Part shown: piece after piece, positions 10,788 to 21,680 of the stretch
How positions within the stretch are numbered: position 1 is the first letter of the stretch
How the letters are laid out: each line of letters starts with the position of its first letter
Assembly: GCF_010093815.1 (NCBI RefSeq)
Contig: NW_022985552.1
Span: forward strand, 930,001-994,000
Length of the DNA: 64,000 nt
Source: Pseudovirgaria hyperparasitica
Taxonomy: Eukaryota; Ascomycota; Dothideomycetes; Acrospermales; Acrospermaceae
Direction: 5' to 3'
Notes under the pieces: generated by a model
Seen by the model: only the letters and a program-made list of their open reading frames with translations
Databases searched by the model: none
What the model was told of the DNA's origin: nothing
Translations under genes and position numbers: made by a program

Positions 10788-13473
10788 ATGAGAACGAGAA
10801 GGTCTAATCTACCTCAAGACGCAGACTCCTCTGTCAGTATCACCGATATGTCACCATCAACCATTTCACTGCCGTCAGTCAGGTTGTCAGTGCGCCCTAG
10901 GCCCCAAGGCTCCAGCACAACCAACACAGGTATCAGTGAAGTCGCAAACGCAGAGCCCCGAAAGAGTGGACAGGGCGTTGAGGCGATGGGCCATGGCGTG
11001 AAGGAGCTTTTGTCCGCTATAAATAAACTGGAAGAGCTCGGGATGGACAAGCTTGTCGTGAACCTGCCAAAGATCGTTGCGATTGGCGATCAGTCCGCGG
11101 GCAAATCGTCGACAATTGAAGCCATTAGCCAGATTCGCGTCCCAAGAAGTACGGGAACATGTACACGATGTCCTTTTCACCTGAACCTCACACATGTGGA
11201 CGATGGCCAGGGTGGAAGTAGTTGGTCGTGTACCGTTGAAATTCATCACAAGTACAGTTTCGAGGGTGTTCAACGCGGTCGAGCAATGAGTGGACCGTTC
11301 CCGGGCTGGCGACTTAACCATCAGCCTCTTATAACGCATTTCCAGAGGACGCACGATCAAGATGCTGTGGAGGAAATTCTGCGTAGAGCACAGTTTGCCG
11401 TCCTCAATCCCAACACCGACCCTCGAAAGTATGCCGAAAAAATTGAGGTTTCAACTTCACTCGCAGTAGAATTCTCACCTAATCCGATCGTCATCAATAT
11501 CACTGGACCACACTTACCTGATCTATCCTTGGTAGACTTGCCAGGTGTCATCACGCAAACAGAAGATGGCAAGAACACTCACCTCCCCAAAGTGGTCCAG
11601 AATCTGGTTAAGGACTACATTACTCCCAAGAATACAGTCATTCTTTTAGCATGTTCTATGGAGGGCGACATTGCCAACTCCAACGCGTCGAGCTTGCTCA
11701 GAAAGATTCGAGCGGAGAACAGAACTGTGGGTATTTTGACCAAGCCAGATCGGCTTCCGAAAGGCGACCCTGTAGACCTCTGGCAAGCTATTCTGGCTGG
11801 TCGGAAGTATCCTCTGAAACACGCGTATTACGTCACCAAACAACCTTCGCAGGCTGAAATGTCGTTTGTTGACCACGCTCAAGCGCGTCGTGATGAGGAG
11901 CACTTCTTCGAGTCTGAACAGCCGTGGTGCACTGAACTCGCGTCTTTCAGCGCCCAATTTGGAACCAGAAAGCTCCAGGAACGACTATCAGCACTACTGG
12001 CGTCGACCATATCTGCAAAGTAAGCCGTGATACCCCTTCTTACCTTATAGAATCATCGCTAATTGGAATAGTCTACCGGAGATCCGGGCTAAGATCGATG
12101 AGCGGATCTTGGTCATCGACAGGGAGCTCAGCCAAATACCCGAGCCTCCATCAGCTAACGCAGTACATGTGGTCCTAAGTCATTTGGACGAATTTGTATC
12201 TGCAGTGAGCACAGCCGTTGATGGCCTGTCTCCAAAGTACATGTTTCGAAATGAATGGAAGGATATTAAGAGCATGTTAAGCCAGGACCTCTTTGCATTG
12301 AGACCAAAGCTACGCATGGTATGTGCGGAAAAGCCAAAAGAGGAGGGTGCCAATATGAGCGTGATCGAATTGTCGGATGGAGAGCCGGACAACGACAGAG
12401 CTCCAGAGCCAGTGACCCCGAAGAAGCGCAGATTGAACCAAGAGGCCGTGTTCACCCCCAAGCGAAGCAACGCAGCCGTTCGCGGTATGTCAGACTTGGC
12501 GAGAAAGTTCTCACCTGGTGAGATAAAGAAAATCATCAAGCACCATTCTACATCCGACATGCCGACGGAGGTAGACCCGAGGGCAACAGAGTTCCTCGTG
12601 TTAGAATGTTTGACACACTGGGGCTTGGCCTCGTCACGACTGTTCAATGCTCTCAAGCGATCTTTGGATGGGACGATGAGGCAGGTATTTGAGGATGTAT
12701 TGGGTAAGTTTGCCACCACAGAACTCTACACAAAGACCTGGGATCACGTTGAGAATTTTGTATCTCTTCACTTCGGCCTACAGTTCGGCAAAGGAGAAGG
12801 TGCATGTGACCGACTCCTCCAATTGGAAACATACCGTCCTCTCACCGAGAACGAAACTGCATGGAAATATAACCGAGACCAAGAACTGGAGATTTTCCGT
12901 GCCGCCAGATATCGCCATCGAGCAATGGCGTACTTCGATAAAGTGGAGTCCTCCACTGGTAAACAGGTCAAGCTGGTAGATCGTGAGAGGAAGATTGAGA
13001 ATGACGCCGCTCTTCGATCACAGCTTGGAGAAGATCCCGACGAGGTCGAGGTCCAGCTCATGGCGAAGGTGAGGGGATACTACAACATTGCCTCTAGTCG
13101 TTTCTGTGATAATGTCTGCATGAGCGTCCAAGGTGAACTGTTCAAGGCACTTAGAACTGGCCTAAAGGAGGAGCTACTTGAAGGTCTCAACGCCACGGAC
13201 CAAAATGCCTGCATCCGGTTACTTGCTGAAGATCCAGAGCGCGAGGCACGCCGTCAAGATCTGAAGCAGCAGCGAGAGTCTCTGACGAAAGCGACACAAG
13301 TGTTGGACAGTCTGACGCTGAAGTATCGTGACGACAATCAGTCAGACGCCACCATGGAGGCCGACGAAGTCGACGAGGATGAAGACAATATTTCGCCTTC
13401 GCCGTCAAATGCTCGCGCTCGTCACTGTGCCCATCGTGCATCTGATACCGAATCCATGGACATGGAAGCATGA
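10788..13473 (+). CDS. Dynamin-like GTPase (Mx/dynamin superfamily) with nuclear-type insert
   Basis: Exons 10788-12019 and 12072-13473 give 877 aa. The 52-nt intron has GTAAGC and AATAG. The first in-frame ATG (MRTRRSN) was taken as start. GTPase motifs are intact: G1 GDQSAGKSS (about residue 102), G2 threonine in PRSTGTCTRCP, G3 DLPGV (about 250) and G4 TKPD (about 318). A dynamin stalk follows and the C-terminus is acidic. Dynamins polymerise on membranes and use GTP to remodel or divide them. This protein has no PH domain, proline-rich domain or transmembrane segment, so it resembles the Mx-like fungal expansion rather than Vps1 or Dnm1. Near residues 505-560 the stalk carries VIELSDGEPD, a SUMO-interaction-like motif, then a basic PKKRRLNQ stretch. 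Target membrane or structure is unknown. Confidence 0.88.
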
Positions 13474-14802
13474 GAAAGTCAAAGCCAGTGATCAGCTTCA
13501 CTCTACACTTCCAATTTCTAGCATTCATAAACCAGGTTGTCTCCCACCCAAAGCTTCCCCACTGAAACGTTCCTGAGTATCTGAAGGACCATGTCGCAGC
13601 GACTTTTCTGTGTCTTGGAGCATCCCCGTTCTGGATACGCATGATCGCTCACCATGGATTTCTATACGATATATCGATGGCAAGGGCGCTGTTATATGTT
13701 CATAATTCTTTACTTGTCGTTATCCGGCGATCGTTGTCCGCCCAGCCGCCATGGTTGGATGTCTACAGCTCAAAAGACTTATGTTATCCAAGCACCTCTT
13801 GTCTAGCAATCCCGAAAACCTTACGTAGCAATAAGAAACAATAGATACTTACCTTTCCCAACCTACCCCGGCATTTCCCATCGCACAAGAATCCTCCTCG
13901 TCCACGCCCTTGAGACTCGAGTACAAATACTGTCTGACCAAACACCACCCCTCTGCCCGCTTCTTCCTTCTCCATAGCTCATCACTTGTCCAACTGCACA
14001 TCATCCAGCGTATATCCCCCGCGCCGCAGTGCGAAGCTACGTACGAGGCTGAATCTGAGCTCTGACCCGTTTCCCCATCTCATGCACTAAGCAATTTTAA
14101 CGTCGTAGATCTCGCAAACGGCTCGACGGAACTCTACTAGCGCGTGTCGATCAGACCCTGCGTCCGCATCTTGGCGGACGGGAGTGATGTGGTGGAGGTG
14201 CAGATGCTACGAAATACGAGGAGGAATCGGCGCAAGTGCCGGCATTCAGGAAACGGGGAGGTGAGGTCAGATAGGGGTGAGACTACTGTAGCTGACTGTT
14301 CTATTAGGCGAATATCTGAGAATGACTCTAGCAGAGGTTAGTGGTTTGCAACGGTTGGGGGGTGGAAAGATCTGCATCCGGATGGTTGACGATTGCTCCG
14401 CGCGGAGGCGGAAGTTTTCTCATCCATGATGTGTAGAATCTGTATGCGATGGAAGTTTGCAGGACGGTACCGAGCTCAGCCATGCGTTGATGGGAGATTT
14501 AGGATATGATGATGGCTTACTAGGATCTATTGATGTCTTGATAGCTATGAGAATGAAAACAGTAAAAGCGCGATGATATAGGTGTGAATATACAGTTCCA
14601 CGGCCGCACAGTTCTATGCTGAGCGACACGCATGCCCAATCTGCCCTTGAAAAAGTATGTTGTATGTTGTATGCGAAAATAACCCAAGGTGTGTCAGTGA
14701 TGTAGTATTCGGGGCGTGCGTGTGCTGTTTGCGTCTTTCATTATCCCTCAACGCCAAAGAAACTCGTTCGCTATGCTACACTGCAGACCAGCTGCAGTCA
14801 CC
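13474..14802. other. Gene-free convergent interval
   Basis: About 1.3 kb between the end of the dynamin-like gene and the end of the minus-strand gene at 14803. Short frames such as 14144-14341 lack any domain or splice context. I see nothing else to support here. Confidence 0.45.
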
Positions 14803-15588
14803 TCACCGACCAGGGTTGTGGCCCTGGGCGCGGTTCCAGTACGCACGACGCTTCCTTTCGCGTGCCACGGCCTGTCTCCGTTCGTCTGGGTCCGTAGTAT
14901 TCTTGATCTGTTGTTCGTGCTCCTTTCTTAGTAGCTTCTCGATATCATGGCCATGAGCACTGATGCGTTTCATGGCGGGATCTGGCTCTTCCATTGGCTC
15001 TTGGTCTTTACGAAACATGTCGGCGAAGAAGCTGTTACGGTTACTGATGCTACGTGCCATGGAGTCGCGGTGTATCGTGGACCGGCGAGCTTGGGACATG
15101 CGGCCGCTGTTGATAGAGAGTGCTTGACTGATGCGGTTCTTCTGCTTGGGATCGTCGAAGCTGTCTGCTGAGCCGTAGCTTGGTCGGGGTGACGATCTGT
15201 GTGTAGAGACTGAAGTACGACGGGAGCTCTCGATAGACTCAACGAAGGATGGTCTGCGGCTGCTTGAGGCTCCCGAGGCGGTTGAGCTATCATCAGACGT
15301 ATCGCTGTCGAATGAAGCTCTCCGAAATGAATGCGAGAGAGTGGGATTATTCTCGAATCTGCTCATGCGGTTCGTCCGGGCCTTTCGAATGGCTTCAGCC
15401 CTGTCCATATCTGCAGCAGTAGGTAGCCTCGAGATGGTATCATTACTGCGAAGAGCCTCGCTCATTTGGGTGATCTCGCCGGACCATCTTTTCTGCTCTG
15501 CTCGTGAGATACGGTTGGCACGAGGTGCTTCTCTTTCGTCCAGGGCAGTGGAACTACCAAAGCAACAGAGGGAGAGAAAGCTGGACAT
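14803..15588 (-). CDS. Hypothetical Ser/Arg-rich disordered protein, 261 aa
   Basis: A single-exon frame opening with MSSFLSLCCFGSS. I do not recognise a family. The sequence is mostly polar and predicted disordered, with many R-x-x-S or R-R-x-S sites (for example SSRRPSF, SSRRTSV, ARRST) that suit basophilic kinases. The C-terminal 60 residues, from about KRISAHGHDIEKLL to the end, look helical and charged and include DPDERRQAVARERKRRAYWN, the most likely conserved part. The paired cysteines at positions 8-9 in a hydrophobic N-terminus would allow S-acylation and membrane tethering (inference). Composition and clean length favour a real gene. Confidence 0.7.
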   Translation of the reverse strand: MSSFLSLCCFGSSTALDEREAPRANRISRAEQKRWSGEITQMSEALRSNDTISRLPTAADMDRAEAIRKARTNRMSRFENNPTLSHSFRRASFDSDTSDDSSTASGASSSRRPSFVESIESSRRTSVSTHRSSPRPSYGSADSFDDPKQKNRISQALSINSGRMSQARRSTIHRDSMARSISNRNSFFADMFRKDQEPMEEPDPAMKRISAHGHDIEKLLRKEHEQQIKNTTDPDERRQAVARERKRRAYWNRAQGHNPGR

Positions 15589-16631
15589 TGAATGAGCGTT
15601 AGGGAGGCTGTTTCTAGCTCACTGGAACAACAGAAGTCCATGAGGAAAGGTAGTAGATAGGAGATGAGACAACTCTGCCATTACTGGGTATCAGCTAGAT
15701 ATAAAGTCTCCGTCAGTCTACATAGATTTAATGACATAACGAGCATTGCGGAGTACGCGGTGGCATAACAAGCTTTCGGACAGGGTCAGTAGTGCAGCTA
15801 GTGCCGGGCTGGAAATAGCAACATCATCGTGCATTACGGGATTGACGAGAAGTACTGGTTAGTGCCACGGAGGGAATATCAAAGGATTCTGGGAGTGTTC
15901 CTTGCAGAACATCAATGCTTGTTTGGGCAAGATTCAACGTCCAAGGGCTGGGCGTTTCCGGGTAGGCCGGCAGCCGGTATGAGAAGTACTGCGTCAACTT
16001 TCCCTTCTCGACTACACTACCTCATGTATACATCTATACTTTACTTCTCCGTTGCATACAATCACTGTGTCTTGTAGTAGGTAGTGCTCATCTCGGTATC
16101 TGCTTTATCATTGATTTTGTTGCCTGCGCCATGAAAGAATAACATTGTTTATTATATTGATCCTATGCCGAATGATACGCATACGTTCGGTCTCCGAAGA
16201 CTACTCCTATCAGAAAACATCCGCTACGATACCCGCAAGGCTAGTTACTTACCATGTGTCGTGAGGGTAAGCTTCACATGATTGATCCTCTCTTTGTTCG
16301 TCGAGACCTGCATTTCTGTTTACATTTTACGCTGACTGCCATCTTCACGGATCCAAGAAGCGGGAATAAAGGGATAAGACTATGATTTGAGATAAAGTTG
16401 ATTCATCGCGAGTATCACCGCTGATGCTAGCGTATTGCACTGCTAATTATACAGCTTGCCATAGCATTCAATGACCTCGGCGGACCGAATTGAGCTCACA
16501 GTAGCAGTTCGAGTAGAGCACCTTCTGTACCATTGGTAGCATGTAATGGAGTCTATTGATCAGGGACGAATTCTCTTGGTAATACTGCGTAGTACCTGGC
16601 TCGTATATCTGAGATTTGGCTCCGCATCTGA
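15589..16631. other. Gene-free interval
   Basis: About 1.0 kb upstream of the disordered-protein gene and downstream of the sirtuin gene, both on the minus strand. The open frame 15829-16077 has no domain or splice extension. I see nothing supportable. Confidence 0.45.
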
Positions 16632-17698
16632 TTACACTGTCGACGATGGGAGCTCGATATGACCAGTGACAGGTTTCAGGAGCTCTGGTACTATCACAGA
16701 AGCATCGCCCTGGAAGAACCAGTCCATGCTCGAAATCCTGCCCTGAGGTATATCTCTCTCGTCCATGTTGATTGTAGCAACTCTTGCACCTTTGTCCCGT
16801 GCACAGTCTACATACCCGGCTGCAGGATAGACACTCGAACTTGTGCCAATGACGAGGATCAAGTCGATTGGTTCGGGATCCGATAGAAACCTATCCACGT
16901 CGTCTAGGACGTTTGATGGTAGCGATTCCCCAAACCACACCACACCAGGCCTGAGGAGACCTTTGTTACATTGTGTGCACCGAAGCCCTCCGTCCAGAAG
17001 TGCTTTGAAGGACAGATGCGGAATCTCGACGTCTGGATCAGAGATATCGAAGATGTTCGGGAGCTCGAGTAGAGGGATGATTGGGTCTGTGAAGTTCTGC
17101 TCTTTGTGCCTACAAAAGAATTCCGAACACTTAACCTCGGCAAGTGAGCCATGAAGAAGCTTGAGAGACTCCTTAGGATGGTTCGCGCGTTGAGATAAAC
17201 CTAGTAATGTCAAATATGAGTTCGTGAAAGAGTACAGAGACCTACCATCAACATTCTGCGACAGGCACATGAAGTGCTGGTTCTTCCGTGCAAATTCCGC
17301 CAGTGCGTAGTGTGCTCTATTTGGCTGCACGCTCATCGCCATATGCCTTCTATAAGAGTAGAATTGCCATACAAGACCCGGATCCCGAGAGAAGGCACCA
17401 GCTATAGCCGGTCAGTGTTCACATCGTCACAATTCAGAACGGCGCACGCACGAGTAGCCAGCTCTGTGGCATTAAACGCTGTGGAAAGTCAGCACAAACA
17501 CCTTATCCCCAGCTGCACAGTAGACATGTAGAGTGACTTACTCCTCCACAGTCCTCCAGCGCCTCTGAATGTTGGTAGACCTGATGCAGCTGACAGTCCA
17601 GCCCCGCAAAGCGCCAGCATTCTCTTCGACTTCACCAGATGCTCATGAAAGGATTGCAGTGCAGCTTCATTGATCTGTGTATGTGTTGCAAATGACAT
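16632..17698 (-). CDS. SIRT5-type (class III) NAD-dependent protein deacylase
   Basis: Minus-strand exons are 17698-17542, 17478-17452 (only 27 nt), 17401-17246 and 17200-16632, giving 302 aa. Sirtuin motifs in order are [15 protein letters not shown] (NAD binding), QNVDGL, LHGSL with the catalytic His, zinc cysteines in VKCSEFFC and [13 protein letters not shown], then GTSSSVYPA and TINMDE. The segment [11 protein letters not shown] keeps the Tyr-x-x-Arg pair that defines SIRT5-like enzymes and binds acidic acyl-lysines. Removal of succinyl, malonyl or glutaryl groups is therefore more likely than plain deacetylation (established for the family, inferred here). The start MSFATHTQ is the first ATG with the family N-terminus. 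It is divergent from ICP55 across 430 bases. Confidence 0.93.
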
Positions 17699-18128
17699 GG
17701 TTCTTTGTGTTATGTAAGATGATATATAATGCGAAGGCTGAATAACTCTCATGGAACGACTTCTGGTCGTTGGGAGAACTCGCAGGCAGGTGTTCGTATT
17801 TTAGGCAGCTATTCTGCATCGGAACTTGGTTGTTTCCGTGTTTGCATCATCATGACATGGAGTTCATTTGCAATAATACGTTCATTGAGAATGCTGAACT
17901 GCCAAGTACTCTGGAATATTGATTCGAAAAAACCTGATGGTCATTAGAACGATGGAGGATGAGAATGCATTTGGCATGTTAAAAGTGGGGTGATATGTGA
18001 TGCCTCAGGCACCCAACAGGTGTTTGACCAGCCGGCTGCGCGAGTCATGTTCCGATGCCGAACCGATCTGACGTCTCGTCTCGAAATTGTCAGAACATGC
18101 TCATTCGCGGCGTTGTTTGTCTGTGAGG
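17699..18128. promoter_or_regulatory. Shared promoter region, sirtuin (minus) / ICP55 (plus)
   Basis: These 430 bases separate the start codons of two divergent genes and must contain both promoters. No convincing TATA box is visible. The overlap of the two 5' leaders cannot be placed without transcript data. Confidence 0.5.
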
Positions 18129-19841
18129 ATGCGAAGGGCCGCACTCTGTGCACTCGGGAGAGGATTCATCCAGCCCGTATCACGATCAATCACACGGCGT
18201 CCTAACCTGTTACCCAAAGCTGTATTGGCGACGAACCAGCAAAGAACCCTGACCCAAGTTTCCGCTGCGGACCTTCAATTTGGACAGCCTTTACACGAGA
18301 CACATCCACATCTGCTGAAGCCTGGAGAATGTAACTCATGATTGAGTCCCTGGATGCCTATTGAGGCTAACCGTCTTATAGTAACTCCTGGCATCACCGC
18401 ACTTGAATATGCCGAACGACGCGCGAACCTCGCTCGCCAGCTTCCCACAGGAAGCTGTGCTGTATTGGCTGCTTCAGAGCTAAAATTCCGTTCTGGGGCC
18501 GTATTTTATGAGTTTGGCCAAGATACAGACTTCTATTACTTGACTGGTAATCTGCGACCTGGCTCGCGCTCACAGACTGGTGCTGAAGTGAACGCATAGG
18601 ATTCATGGAGCCGGAAGCTTTGGCAATCATTGGTGAATACATACGAGAACTATAACACTAGCACACCCTGACAATCCTCAGAAAAGACGGGCGAAGGCGA
18701 CGAACATACTTTCCACCTCTACGTACGTCCCAAAGATGAGCATGCGGAAAAATGGGAAGGCTTTCGCTCAGGTGTCCAAGCCGCCGAAGACGTCTTCAAC
18801 GCTGACGAGGTACCATTCCCTCTCTCTATTCCACTTCGTCGCTAATTGCACCAGGCTGGCGACATAACCCGCATCTCGAAATTCCTACCCAACATCCTCC
18901 GCCGCTCCACCACCGTATACACCGACCTGCCAGCCCCTTTCAACCCTTCCTCCCCCTTCGGCAAATACATCTCTGGCCATACCAAATCTAGCTCCTCAGG
19001 TCTTCCCTCTCTCCTCTCCGAGCTCTCCCGCTCTACCCTCAAACCTTTGCGCCCGCTCCTCAACAACCTGCGCATCATAAAGTCCCCTTCCGAAATAGCA
19101 TGTATGCGCCACGCCGGGCAGGCGTCCGGCCGCGCCTTCACAGCCGCCATGCGGCAAGCCTTCAAGGGCGAGAAAGATCTCTGGGCGTTCCTCGCATATA
19201 AGTTCAAGACAAACGGATGTGATGGCGAAGCATACGTGCCTGTCGTCGCAGGCGGCGCTAATGCATTGAGCATACACTACGTGCGCAACGACGCGTTGTT
19301 AGATCCAAAACATCTTGTGCTCGTAGACGCCGGCGGGAGCTATGGTGGGTACATCACCGATATCACCAGAACGTGGCCTGTAGGCGGAAGATTCAGCGAC
19401 CCACAGCGGGAGTTGTATGAGGTCGTCCTCGGCGTACAGCGCACATGCGTAAGTCTTTGTCGTGCCGATGCGCGGCTCTCGCTCGACCAAATTCACCGTA
19501 TCGCAGAGAACGGGCTCAAAGACGCCCTCAAAGGCTTAGGATTCGAAATGGGCTCCGGAGATGGTGTGTTGAATGAGTTGTTTCCGCATCATTTGGGGCA
19601 TTATTTGGGCTTGGATATACATGACTGTCCGGGGTATACGCGAGGCAAGGCGTTGGTTGAGGGACAAGTTGTGACCGTTGAGCCAGGGATTTATGTGCCC
19701 GACGATGAAAGGTATCCGAAGGCGTTTCGAGGAATTGGGATCAGGATCGAAGATAGTGTAGCAGTGGGAGAGGAAAACCCAGTATTACTGACGACGGAGG
19801 CAGTGAAGGAGGTTGTCGATATTGAGGCGTTGAGGGATTGA
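18129..19841 (+). CDS. ICP55: Mitochondrial intermediate cleaving peptidase (aminopeptidase P family)
   Basis: Exons 18129-18330, 18382-18546, 18600-18632, 18682-18809 and 18855-19841 give 504 aa. Phases fit throughout and restore KPGELTPGITALEY, YYLTGFMEPEALAII and FNADEAGDITRI. Residues 1-45 are Arg-rich without acidic residues, a mitochondrial presequence (MRRAALCALGRGFIQ). The GQPLHETHPHLLK block and the aminopeptidase P N-domain follow. The pita-bread C-domain has the dimetal ligands: Asp in VDAGG and ITDITRTW, His in HHLGHYLG, Glu in VEPGIY and RIEDS. Icp55 removes one residue after the mitochondrial processing peptidase and so stabilises imported proteins. It is about the length of the yeast enzyme (511 aa). 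Confidence 0.93.
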
Positions 19842-20366
19842 GTTGTTTGGGTATAGTGAGGTGTCGGATGAAGTGTAGGATAAAAGTTTTACATGTACGA
19901 TATTGTATCTATGTATGTAAAAGAATGGACTATGATGTATATCATCACTGAACCTTTCAACGGTGTCCGTTCTGCGATATGTTTGGGTAGTATGTCGCGA
20001 GTAACATGCGCGATAGTGAAGAGCGGTGAGAATTGAGCTCACCACAGAGTTCGTGTACTGGTATACGTGAGCACGAGGATGTGAACAGAAACAAATAAAC
20101 CTGCAGGCGTGGACTTGAGCGAGAGGATTGGAGCACCAAGGTAGGGATGTGCTGGCATGAATGCCCAGGCTCTACTGAGTGTTGTGTTCGGTCAGAGCTA
20201 TGGCATCATGAACGCGAAGGCAGGCAGCGTGTGCGAGCTCAGACACTAGACCTCAAGAGCAGCATTATGTATGGATGGTATAGGCATCAACAAGCACAAG
20301 GACCAATGAAGAGACCAACAATAGATAGAAGAAGAAGAAGACAAGATCAATTGATAAAAGCAAAAC

Positions 20367-20374
20367 TATATAAG
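20367..20374 (+). promoter_or_regulatory. TATA-box-like element
   Basis: TATATAAG in an A-rich setting, followed by open plus-strand frames but no clear ATG-initiated gene. It is reported only as a possible core promoter. Confidence 0.3.
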
Positions 20375-20689
20375 TAGACAACCTCAGAGGTGAAGCGTGC
20401 GATTCCCGTATCTGAACAGCCCGTGAGGACCCTATCAGGCCAGGATATCCACCTTCGGCGAGCCGAAGCTCATCTCATTTCATCACAGGAAGTCAGTGCA
20501 GAGCCTCTTTCTCCAAACCCACCCTCGGGGCCTGGATTGAACCTTCACCCCTTTCGTCGTTGGATAAATCTCTTTCTCCCAGCACACATCGACGCCTCCA
20601 CGCCTTACAACTCCGCGCGCTCCTCCCCATTACCAGCGGTATGCCGGCTCAAACATTGCCCAACAGGACTTCACACCGCCAGGAAGCCT

Positions 20690-21602
20690 TTACGACACTG
20701 GTATTCCAAGCTCCAGGCCCGAGATCCAGCCTACCCCTCCCTGCTCCGCTTGTCGATCCGATCTTGTCTTACCCTCAGCGGTCGGTGATCTGGCTTCTTT
20801 AGCGTTGGGGGATGAGGGACTTGAACTTGAACCTTTTCCTTGGGTTTCCTTGGATTTCCTGGTGTTGCCTTGGGTTGCCTTGGTTTTACCTTGAGTTGCC
20901 TTGGGTGGATGGTGGGGACTGGTGATGTTAGCAAAAACGAAATGTCAGTGACAATGACTTACCTCGTCTCTGTTGCTTCCAAACTGGCAACAATAACATC
21001 GGCCGGTGGGAGGCTCGTTCGAGGAGCATGCGGCGGGCATGCCATTGAGAAAGGAGAGAGGAGTGTCGAATGTGCAAAAGAGATAGACAGCCAAGACTGT
21101 ACAGAAGGTACATACAAGGCATGTCAAGGAAACCAACTGGGCGGAGAAACCAACCCAAACTGGCGCTGCGATAGATGCTTGTGAACGGTGAAGTCCACTC
21201 ATCACTGTCTCAAGACTCGCAACTTGATGTGATCAACCCCAGCACAGGGGCACATCCAGCGGTGCGCACCTTTGTTCAACATATCCAGAGAACCGACGCC
21301 CTTACACGCCGAAGCTTTCGGGGTCCCAGTGAGCCGGACGCTTCCATTGCGGCAAGCTGCCCAAACCCTCCCATGCGTTAAGGGCGGTGACCGCGCATTC
21401 CATCTCCGCAGGCGTGTAAGCGGGTGCCTCGACGGGTGCAATATTGTCTCCAATCACGCAGGACGACGAAGGGCAGACGCATTGTTGGTCGAAGAGGCTT
21501 TTTGAAGATGTTGGACAAGGCACGCGATAACGCAAAGAGCTTGCCAGACACCGACTGATGGAAACACATAACACGATGCGATCAACTTGGAGAGCATCAT
21601 GT
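20690..21602 (-). other. Candidate spliced small gene, structure unresolved
   Basis: The most 5' signal is ATGATGCTCTCCAAG at 21602, about 70 bases downstream of a TATA-like box. It opens a hydrophobic, Cys-containing frame (MMLSKLIASC...). Frame changes follow that I could not join with convincing introns. A segment near 21301-21490 reads LFDQQCVCPSSSC and then AEMECAVTALNAWEG in another phase. A strong intron (about 20940-20895) links a Cys-rich stretch (CSSNEPPTGRCYCCQFGSN) or an alternative frame to a short 3' exon. It could be a small secreted protein, a non-coding transcript or a decayed gene. Confidence 0.25.
20843..20905 (+). repeat. Degenerate short tandem repeat, unit close to ttgccttggg
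   Basis: About six imperfect copies of a 9 to 11-base unit (cttgggtttc, cttggatttc, ctggtgttgc, cttgggttgc, cttggtttta, cttgagttgc) lie in a row next to the acceptor of the minus-strand intron described above. If translated on the minus strand it gives a TQGK-like repeat. Confidence 0.6.
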
Positions 21603-21672
21603 CGCAACAGCCGAAGCTCTCAGATGTGGTTGTGGAGAAAAGGAAAGGTGGGAAAGTGGGCGAAGTGAGCTG

Positions 21673-21680
21673 TTTATATA
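21673..21680 (-). promoter_or_regulatory. TATA-box-like element
   Basis: On the minus strand the sequence reads cctatataaac, followed by a C/T-rich leader and an ATG about 70 bases downstream. This is a classic fungal core promoter arrangement, but the gene it would drive is unresolved. Confidence 0.4.

Noticed and set aside
20525-20545. tRNA B-box-like gattgaacc on the complement
   Set aside because: Flanking bases do not form a T-stem, and no A box or acceptor stem is found at tRNA spacing.
21301-21602. CFEM-like cysteine spacing split over two frames (CVIAC in one, FDQQCVC in the next)
   Set aside because: It would need a one-base insertion in an A run. Without read evidence I kept it as an unresolved candidate rather than calling a frameshifted CFEM gene.
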